Below are positions 1-4,787 of a stretch of DNA of 6,120 bases, in pieces. Position 1 is the first letter of the stretch, and each line of letters starts with the position of its first letter. Both the position numbers and the translations under genes were made by a program. This stretch comes from Spirochaetales bacterium (GTDB lineage Bacteria; Spirochaetota; Spirochaetia; Sphaerochaetales; Sphaerochaetaceae): positions 1-6,120 of the forward strand of contig JAAZJI010000240.1 of assembly GCA_012800465.1 (NCBI GenBank). Reading direction: 5' to 3'. Below the pieces are notes generated by a model. It saw only the letters and a program-made list of their open reading frames with translations, was not told the origin of the DNA and made no database searches.

Positions 1-1295
1 CTTGTCCGCCACACCCGCTGCATATCGCTGGGGATCGAGCCGGAAGCGGAGAGGACGATCGCATCGGGCGGCAGCAGGCGGTCGTTCAGTTCTCCGAGGA
101 CGCGCGCCTGGGAGAGTGTTCCTTCAAGCTCCTCATGGTAGAGCCGCTCGACCTCCCGGTCCCAGATCGCTTTCTCTTCCCGGATCCGGTCCCCCCATCC
201 GCTTCGATGGCCTTTCAACGCGGGGTGGCGGACGATCGCTTCCAGGGTCAGTTTCGCATCGGCGATGATCGGTTCCGCATTGAGCTTGTATCCGTCGAAC
301 GAAGCGACGTTGATCGAGACGAAGGAGGCCCGCGGGTTCTGAAAGAGCCACTTGGAACACGTGGTGAAGTCACCGAACCGGGTTCCCACCCCGATGATCA
401 GATCCGCCTCCTTGGCCAACCTGTTCGCCGCGAGCGAGCCGGTGGTGCCGATCCCCGAGAGGTTGTAGGGATGATCCCAGACGATCGTCCCCTTTCCCGC
501 CTGCGTTTCCCCAAAGGGAATATGGAACGTTTCACAGAAGGTGGCCAGCGCCGCCCCCGCAGCGCTGTAGCGGATGCCGCCTCCGGCGACCACCAGCGGT
601 TTCTTTCCTCCCTTGATGAGCTTCGCAAGGCGGTCGAGCTGTCCTTCGGTGGGGATTCTCCGTTCAATGTAGTGGATTCGTTTTTCAAAGAATTCGACGG
701 GGTAGTCGTACGCCTCCCCCTGCACGTCCTGCGGCAGCGCGATCGTCACCGCGCCCGTTTCCGCCGGGTCGGCAAGCACTCTCATCGCATTGATCATCGC
801 GCTCATCAGCTGCTCCGGCCGGTTGATCCGATCCCACAGCCTGCTCACCGCCCGGAACGCGTCGTTGGCGGTGTTGGTGTAGTCGTGGGGAATCTCGATC
901 TGTTGCAGCACGGGATCGGGCTGACGGGAGGCGAACACGTCTCCGGGCAGAAGGAGAACGGGGATATGGTTCGCCGTGGCCGTGGCGGCTCCGGTCACCA
1001 TGTTCATCGCCCCCGGTCCGATCGAGGAGGTTACCGCCATCATTCCATGGCGGTTGCGCTCTTTTGCGAACCCGATCGCCGCATGGACGGCGCCCTGCTC
1101 GTTTTTCGCCTGATAGAACGGGAGGTCGTTCTCCTCGCTCGCCAAGGCTTCGCCGAGCCCGACGACGCATCCGTGCCCGAAGATTCCGAACACTCCGTGC
1201 ACGAACTTGTTCTCGACTCCATCCACGTTCACGTATTGATTGTCCAGAAAGCGCAACAGAGCTTGCGCCGTCGTCAGTCGAATCGTTTTGTTCAA
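1..1295 (-). CDS. iolD: 3D-(3,5/4)-trihydroxycyclohexane-1,2-dione hydrolase, N-terminal part (runs off left edge)
   Basis: Thiamine-diphosphate enzyme of cytoplasmic myo-inositol catabolism; it opens the ring of trihydroxycyclohexane-1,2-dione (IolE product) to 5-deoxyglucuronate. I translated the minus strand from TTG at 1295 and found 431 codons without a stop up to the edge. Usual IolD length is about 640 residues, so roughly the last third (TPP-pyrophosphate binding domain) is missing. The N-terminus IRLTTAQAL lies at the same distance from the start as I recall for Bacillus subtilis IolD. Other family blocks: FGIFGHG (36-42), YQAKNEQG (61-68) with the probable catalytic TPP Glu66, [10 protein letters not shown] (89-98), [18 protein letters not shown] (117-134), then [30 protein letters not shown] and [15 protein letters not shown] is chosen because it sits 8 nt after a strong AAGGAG and no in-frame ATG occurs before codon 85. 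It overlaps the iolG stop by 4 nt, so translational coupling is likely. Identity is very secure; the 3' end cannot be seen. Confidence 0.95.
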   Translation of the reverse strand, partial: MNKTIRLTTAQALLRFLDNQYVNVDGVENKFVHGVFGIFGHGCVVGLGEALASEENDLPFYQAKNEQGAVHAAIGFAKERNRHGMMAVTSSIGPGAMNMVTGAATATANHIPVLLLPGDVFASRQPDPVLQQIEIPHDYTNTANDAFRAVSRLWDRINRPEQLMSAMINAMRVLADPAETGAVTIALPQDVQGEAYDYPVEFFEKRIHYIERRIPTEGQLDRLAKLIKGGKKPLVVAGGGIRYSAAGAALATFCETFHIPFGETQAGKGTIVWDHPYNLSGIGTTGSLAANRLAKEADLIIGVGTRFGDFTTCSKWLFQNPRASFVSINVASFDGYKLNAEPIIADAKLTLEAIVRHPALKGHRSGWGDRIREEKAIWDREVERLYHEELEGTLSQARVLGELNDRLLPPDAIVLSASGSIPSDMQRVWRT

Positions 1296-2323
1296 AGCCC
1301 CAGCTCCTTTTTCATCTCGGAAATCGTCACCCGGCGCCCCTCTTTGAGGCTCTTGCCGGCCGCGAGCGCGATGACCATCGCTTCAAGTCCGTCGGTTCCG
1401 TCCACCGGAACATCCCCGTCCGTCCGGATCGCCTCGACAAAGGCGGCAATCTCATCGACGAACGCATCCTTATACCGTTCCAGGAAGAAATACAGGGGCT
1501 TGTCCTGGCTCACGCTCTCTCCATCAAAGAGCGTCACCCGGTTCGGCTGGTCGTTCGCGGCGACGGCGCACCCCTTGGAGCCGAACACCTCCACCCGCTG
1601 GTCATAGCCGTAGACCGCCTTGCGGGAGTTGTCGATGACCCCGAGGGCTCCATTCTCAAAGACGAGGGTGACGATCGCGGTATCCACATCCCCCGCCTCG
1701 CCGATCTCCGGATCGATCAGAACCGCCCCGTGGGCATCCACCGAAACCACCTCGCTCCCGGCCTGATATCGGGCCATGTCGAAGTCATGGATCGTCATGT
1801 CCAGGAAAATGCCCCCCGAGACCGCGGCGTAGGCGGCACTCGGCGGAGCGGGATCGCGGCTCGTGATCTTGATGAGCTGGACATCACCGATGCTTCCATC
1901 CTCGACAAGCTCGCGGATCCGCCTGAAGTTATGGTCGAAGCGCCGGTTGAACCCGAGCTGGAGCTTCACGCCCTTGCGCCTGGCCGTTTCGATCGCCTCT
2001 TTTCCCTTCAGCACGCTGAGGTCGATCGGTTTCTCGCAGAAGACGTGCTTCTTCGCATTGGCCGCCGCCATGATGAAGTCGGCATGGGTGTCGGTGGAAC
2101 TGCACACCATGATCGCATCGACTTCAGGATCGTCGATGAGCCGCATCGAATCCTTGGTGACGATTTCGATTCCCAACCCTTTCGCCCACTCCGTTGTTTC
2201 CCGATCGATCAGGGGATCGGCGATTCCGACGATCTTCACGCCTTTCACGAATCTCGTGATGTTCTCGGCGTGGACTTTCCCGATCCGCCCCGCTCCTAAA
2301 ATTCCGATGCGTACTACAGACAT
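1292..2323 (-). CDS. iolG: Inositol 2-dehydrogenase (Gfo/Idh/MocA family)
   Basis: NAD-dependent cytoplasmic enzyme that oxidises myo-inositol to 2-keto-myo-inositol, the first step of inositol breakdown. The 343-residue protein has the normal family length. The Rossmann domain opens with [13 protein letters not shown] (6-18). CEKPIDL (96-102) carries the catalytic Lys98, followed by GFNRRFD (124-130). The C-terminal domain carries [17 protein letters not shown] (170-186), where Asp175 and His179 keep the 4-residue spacing of the catalytic Asp172/His176 pair of the B. subtilis enzyme. [14 protein letters not shown] (238-251) is a further family block. It resembles rhizobial IdhA/IolG closely, as I remember that sequence. 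I start it at ATG 2323, which has a good ribosome binding site; an in-frame ATG at 2413 would add 30 residues encoded by promoter DNA. It is the first gene of the iolG-iolD unit. A scyllo- or chiro-inositol preference cannot be excluded from sequence. Confidence 0.94.
   Translation of the reverse strand: MSVVRIGILGAGRIGKVHAENITRFVKGVKIVGIADPLIDRETTEWAKGLGIEIVTKDSMRLIDDPEVDAIMVCSSTDTHADFIMAAANAKKHVFCEKPIDLSVLKGKEAIETARRKGVKLQLGFNRRFDHNFRRIRELVEDGSIGDVQLIKITSRDPAPPSAAYAAVSGGIFLDMTIHDFDMARYQAGSEVVSVDAHGAVLIDPEIGEAGDVDTAIVTLVFENGALGVIDNSRKAVYGYDQRVEVFGSKGCAVAANDQPNRVTLFDGESVSQDKPLYFFLERYKDAFVDEIAAFVEAIRTDGDVPVDGTDGLEAMVIALAAGKSLKEGRRVTISEMKKELGL
1304..1309 (-). promoter_or_regulatory. Ribosome binding site of iolD, fixes the TTG start
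   Basis: The minus strand reads AAGGAG here, inside the last codons of iolG, with 8 nt to the TTG at 1295. This strong Shine-Dalgarno sequence is what supports a TTG start in the absence of any nearby ATG. Confidence 0.8.
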
Positions 2324-2328
2324 GTTTC

Positions 2329-2335
2329 TTTCCTT
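2329..2335 (-). promoter_or_regulatory. Ribosome binding site of iolG
   Basis: The minus strand reads AAGGAAA here, with the GGA ending 7 nt before ATG 2323. It decides between that start and the in-frame ATG at 2413, which lies upstream of the predicted transcription start and so would not be in the mRNA. Confidence 0.75.
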
Positions 2336-2346
2336 TTTAGGTGATA

Positions 2347-2360
2347 TGAAAACGTTCCCA
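2347..2360. promoter_or_regulatory. Probable LacI-family operator
   Basis: TGAAAACGTTCCCA is an imperfect palindrome (10 of 14 positions symmetric) centred on CG. It matches the general LacI/CcpA-type operator pattern TGnAAnCGnT....CA at nearly every position. It lies about 3-16 bp downstream of the predicted iolG transcription start, a good place for a repressor to block. The adjacent LacI-family gene is the natural candidate to bind it, but a global CcpA-like catabolite regulator would recognise a similar sequence, so the binder is inferred. Confidence 0.65.
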
Positions 2361-2369
2361 GATATGTGT

Positions 2370-2397
2370 AGTATACACCAAAGAACCCCAATGTAAA
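2370..2397 (-). promoter_or_regulatory. Predicted sigma70-type promoter of iolG-iolD
   Basis: On the minus strand, TTTACA (2397-2392; 5 of 6 to TTGACA) is followed after 16 bp by TATACT (2375-2370; 5 of 6 to TATAAT). Transcription should begin near 2363, giving a leader of about 40 nt before the iolG ATG. It is the best promoter-like sequence in the window. Confidence 0.7.
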
Positions 2398-2420
2398 GCA
2401 ATATCGTACTCATTGGGGTT
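2384..2420. repeat. Perfect 10-bp inverted repeat between the divergent promoters
   Basis: AACCCCAATG (2384-2393) and CATTGGGGTT (2411-2420) are exact reverse complements separated by 17 nt. The arms overlap the iolG -35/spacer region and the regulator -35 region. Centre-to-centre distance is 27 bp. The site looks like a two-half-site protein-binding element, distinct in sequence from the LacI-type operator at 2347-2360. Confidence 0.75.
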
Positions 2421-2441
2421 TCCGGATATGTGGTATATACT
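2413..2441 (+). promoter_or_regulatory. Predicted promoter of the LacI-family regulator gene
   Basis: TATACT at 2436-2441 is a good -10. With 17 bp spacing the -35 is TTGGGG (2413-2418), which matches only the first three consensus bases, so the promoter is probably weak or needs an activator. Start would be near 2448, leaving a leader of about 16 nt. Confidence 0.5.
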
Positions 2442-2463
2442 GGAAGGAAGTGGTACAGAGGGT

Positions 2464-3465
2464 ATGGCGAATATCAAGGAAGTGGCGAAGCTGGCGGGCG
2501 TTTCGGTATCAACCGTTTCACGGGTCTTCAACCAACAATCATATGTGAAAGCGGAGACCCGGGCGAGAATTCTCGAGGCGATCGAGGAAACCGGGTATGT
2601 GCCGAACCGCGCAGCCCGGGAGATGGTGGCCAAGCACGCCACCACGGTCGGAATCGTCATGCCGGAAACGTTCAACAACTTCCAGCGCCAGATCTTCAGC
2701 ATCGTCGCCCGCCAGTTGGAGGAGCACTCCTACCATACCGGCTTCTACTACGCTTCGACCGAAGCGGAAGAGGAAATGAAGTGCCTGAACCGGATCAAGG
2801 CCGATCGTCTCGATGGAATCATCATCCTGCACGAGCTTACCCAACCCGGATTCAATGAATATCTCAGCACCCGGAACATTCCGACGGTTCTTGCGACCTT
2901 CAGCGGGCAATCCTGGGACGCCCCGGCGATCCACATCAGCGAGGAGGAAGCCGCCGCCGTCGCGGTCCGGCATCTGATCAACAAAGGACATCGGAAGATC
3001 GCCGCGATCGCCGGTCGCCAGTTCAGCTTCTCCTCCCGGCGGCTCGCCGGATATGGGAACGCGCTCGCTCTGGCGAACATCGCATTGGATGAACGAAGCA
3101 TCGTCCATGCCTCGACCTACAGCATGCGCAGCGGCTATGAAGCCGCCCGGAGGCTCAGTGAGCAAAGCGATTCCTTCACCGCGGTGTTCGCGATCACTGA
3201 TGAGCTGGCGATCGGGGCGATCCGATACTTCCAGGATCGGGGGTTGAGGATTCCCGAAGACCTCTCCGTCGTGGGCTTCGACGACATCGAGCTTGCATCC
3301 TTTGTCTCCCCTCGTCTGACGACGATCGCCCAGCCGATCGAGGAGATGGGGAACCTCGCCGTCGAACTGCTCCATTCGATGATCACCGACAAGGAGACAT
3401 CCTCGGGGGATATCCTCCTGCCGTTCACCCTCATCGAACGGGAATCGACCGCTCAGCTCAGGTAG
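2464..3465 (+). CDS. LacI-family transcriptional regulator, probable repressor of the inositol genes
   Basis: A 333-residue one-domain-plus-effector regulator of normal LacI/GalR length. The N-terminal helix-turn-helix is IKEVAKLAGVSVSTVSRVFN (4-23), followed by the usual GYVPN (44-48) and a hinge region AREMVAK (51-57), where Met54 stands in place of the usual hinge Leu. Residues from about 62 form the periplasmic-binding-protein-like sensor domain, with RLAGY (193-197), ITDELAIGAI (244-253), GFDDIELASF (271-280) and LTTIAQPIEEMG (285-296). Start at ATG 2464 gives the standard MANIKEVAKLAG opening; in-frame ATGs at 2413 and 2428 fall at or before the promoter -10. Its ribosome binding site is poor: GAGG ends only 2 nt before ATG and GGAAGGAAG lies 13 nt away, so expression may be low. 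It is divergent from iolG, whose promoter holds a LacI-type operator. Family is certain; inositol (or an intermediate) as effector is inferred from position. Confidence 0.92.
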   Translation: MANIKEVAKLAGVSVSTVSRVFNQQSYVKAETRARILEAIEETGYVPNRAAREMVAKHATTVGIVMPETFNNFQRQIFSIVARQLEEHSYHTGFYYASTEAEEEMKCLNRIKADRLDGIIILHELTQPGFNEYLSTRNIPTVLATFSGQSWDAPAIHISEEEAAAVAVRHLINKGHRKIAAIAGRQFSFSSRRLAGYGNALALANIALDERSIVHASTYSMRSGYEAARRLSEQSDSFTAVFAITDELAIGAIRYFQDRGLRIPEDLSVVGFDDIELASFVSPRLTTIAQPIEEMGNLAVELLHSMITDKETSSGDILLPFTLIERESTAQLR

Positions 3466-4727
3466 ACGGGATTTGCAACCACTTCCAACAGGTGAACGGA
3501 TACGGTGAAGCGGTGGATCTCAAGGCGATAGAACAGTCGCTTTTTCACCTCGAACCGGGCTTCAAAGAATCCATCATGTTCAGCGGTCCACCGATTCTCT
3601 TCGCCGTGGTCGCTCAAGAGGACGATCCGGTCGTCGGCTTTCACTTCGGTGATCGTGATGGCTCCTGAAAGGTCATCGACAAACCGCACGGTCTCGCCGA
3701 AGCTCTTTTCCCCGATCGTCATCTCCACCATCGGCGACTCGGGGGTCAGAGCGATGTAAGCCCGCCCCTCGACCAACGCATCAAGGATATCGCTTCTCCC
3801 GGTCGACAATGCGTGGACGACCGTCGTGGGCATGCCGACCTGCTGTCCCAAGCCGATGCGGTGGTTGTCCGAGCCGCCGACGATGGGAATCTTCCTTCCG
3901 CCACAAAGCTGTTCATGCCACCAGGCGATCGCCTGAAAATCGCTTTCCTTGGGAAACCCGTTCCAGACTTCGATGAGATCGTAGGGAAAGTCGTAGCCCA
4001 GAGTCCAAGGACAATACCGGTCAAATATATGGTTCAGGCAGATGACCGCATCCCGCGCTTTCGCAACATCAAAGACGGATCGGGCCTCATCGGGCGTGTT
4101 GGAGAGGGGGTTTTCAAAAAAGAGACCATCATCCCGGAAGAGGAAGTTCGCGTGGCCCTTGTAGTTGGTATACTCCATCCCGGGAAGAACCGTCAGCCCG
4201 TCCACCGTCCCGATCTCGGTATTCTGCGCCGTGTTGTTGTGGTCGGTGAGCGCGATGAAATCGAGTCCGGCCGCCTTCGCATGGGCCACCTGTTCCGCCG
4301 TCGTGAACACCCCGTCGCTGTTGACCGTATGGGTATGCAGATCCCCCTTGAGCCGGATCCGCTTTTTCCCGATCAGCCGGATGGTGATCTCGATTTCGAC
4401 TTCGTCGCGAATCTTATACAATCCGAGCACGACCCGCCATCCGCCCGGCTTGATCGCCATCCTTCGATAGCCGGGTGTCGAACGTGCTTCCGAGACGAAG
4501 ACCTCCAGCCGTTCGCTGCCCGACCAGCCACAGAGAAGACCATCGGGATCCAGAAGTCCCAAGTCGATCACATTGACCTCGATCTTGCGGCGATCGACCT
4601 CTTCGAATCGGGGATAGGAATAGGAGACCTCGATCCGCTCGACACCGTGTTCGACCTCGATCGGCAGATGCACGTACCTGCCCCGGTCGCATGTCGTGTA
4701 TCGGGGATTCAGCCGGATCTCCTGCAT
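3453..4727 (-). CDS. PHP-domain metallohydrolase, CehA/McbA-like
   Basis: A 424-residue probable metal-dependent hydrolase. Residues 1 to about 125 form a beta-rich N-terminal region without a signal peptide, so the protein is likely cytoplasmic. The PHP domain follows: GDLHTHTVNSDG (128-139; ligands His131, His133, Asp138), LTDHNNT (160-166; His163), LPGMEYT (181-187; Glu185), LNHIFD (231-236; His233) and GGSDNH (284-289; Asp287, His289). These are the expected metal-binding positions, so an active phosphoesterase-type or related hydrolase is likely. The final roughly 90 residues are another beta-rich segment. PHP proteins include phosphoesterases and, in the CehA group, ester/carbamate hydrolases; the true substrate cannot be told from sequence. 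GAGGA 6 nt before ATG 4727 is a good ribosome binding site. It follows the solute-binding protein gene by 60 bp in the same direction, suggesting co-transcription, and its end overlaps the regulator gene by 13 bp. Confidence 0.88.
   Translation of the reverse strand: MQEIRLNPRYTTCDRGRYVHLPIEVEHGVERIEVSYSYPRFEEVDRRKIEVNVIDLGLLDPDGLLCGWSGSERLEVFVSEARSTPGYRRMAIKPGGWRVVLGLYKIRDEVEIEITIRLIGKKRIRLKGDLHTHTVNSDGVFTTAEQVAHAKAAGLDFIALTDHNNTAQNTEIGTVDGLTVLPGMEYTNYKGHANFLFRDDGLFFENPLSNTPDEARSVFDVAKARDAVICLNHIFDRYCPWTLGYDFPYDLIEVWNGFPKESDFQAIAWWHEQLCGGRKIPIVGGSDNHRIGLGQQVGMPTTVVHALSTGRSDILDALVEGRAYIALTPESPMVEMTIGEKSFGETVRFVDDLSGAITITEVKADDRIVLLSDHGEENRWTAEHDGFFEARFEVKKRLFYRLEIHRFTVSVHLLEVVANPVYLS
3522..3545 (+). 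terminator. Weak candidate intrinsic terminator for the regulator transcript
   Basis: AAGGCGA (3522-3528) can pair with TCGCTTT (3537-3543; one G-T pair) across an 8-nt loop, and TTTTT covers 3541-3545. It lies 57 nt past the regulator stop, inside the opposite-strand PHP gene. The stem is short and shares bases with the T run, so it is only a possibility. Confidence 0.25.
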
Positions 4728-4742
4728 TCCATATCCTCAAGC

Positions 4743-4771
4743 GAGGCGCAACATCCAACGTGTTGCGCCTC
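4743..4771 (-). other. Perfect 11-bp hairpin between solute-binding protein and PHP genes
   Basis: GAGGCGCAACA (4743-4753) and TGTTGCGCCTC (4761-4771) are exact reverse complements around a 7-nt loop. The element begins 16 nt after the solute-binding protein stop and ends shortly before the PHP ribosome binding site. No T run follows in either direction, so it is not a standard intrinsic terminator. Stem-loops after binding-protein genes are known to protect the upstream mRNA from 3' decay and so raise binding-protein level over downstream genes (as in the malE-malF spacer); that role is inferred here. Confidence 0.7.
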
Positions 4772-4787
4772 ATCATCACTCATATCA

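Larger units (their letters stand above)
2361..2440 (+). repeat. Direct repeat pair GATATGTG overlapping both promoter -10 regions
   Basis: GATATGTG occurs at 2361-2368 and again at 2425-2432, exactly 64 bp apart (about six helical turns). Each copy is followed by a similar GTATAC-like block (GTATACACC at 2371-2379; GTATATACTGG at 2433-2443). The first repeat covers the iolG -10 and the second the regulator -10. A shorter GATATG lies at 2343-2348. They may be protein-binding sites or partly just reflect two similar -10 elements. Confidence 0.5.

Noticed and set aside
398..1170. Minus-strand ATG frames (398-688 and 685-1170) as separate small genes
   Set aside because: They are out of frame with the continuous TTG-initiated iolD frame that covers the same bases and matches IolD throughout.
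135..1607. 490-codon plus-strand open frame
   Set aside because: It is antisense to iolD and the end of iolG, its translation is rich in Arg/Pro/Asp with no recognisable family, and it spans two well-identified genes. It is a by-product of GC-rich codon use.
1064..2299. 411-codon plus-strand open frame opposite iolG
   Set aside because: Low-complexity Arg/Asp-rich translation, no domain pattern and no ribosome binding site of note; iolG on the other strand has clear catalytic motifs.
2324..2413. Upstream in-frame ATG for iolG adding 30 residues
   Set aside because: The extension is encoded by the promoter and operator, lies upstream of the predicted transcription start, and a good ribosome binding site precedes ATG 2323.
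2539..3375. 278-codon minus-strand frame
   Set aside because: Lies wholly antisense to the LacI-family gene, no family resemblance.
4743..4771. Hairpin as an intrinsic terminator of the binding-protein gene
   Set aside because: No T tract follows the stem on either strand, and the PHP gene continues in the same direction 16 nt later.
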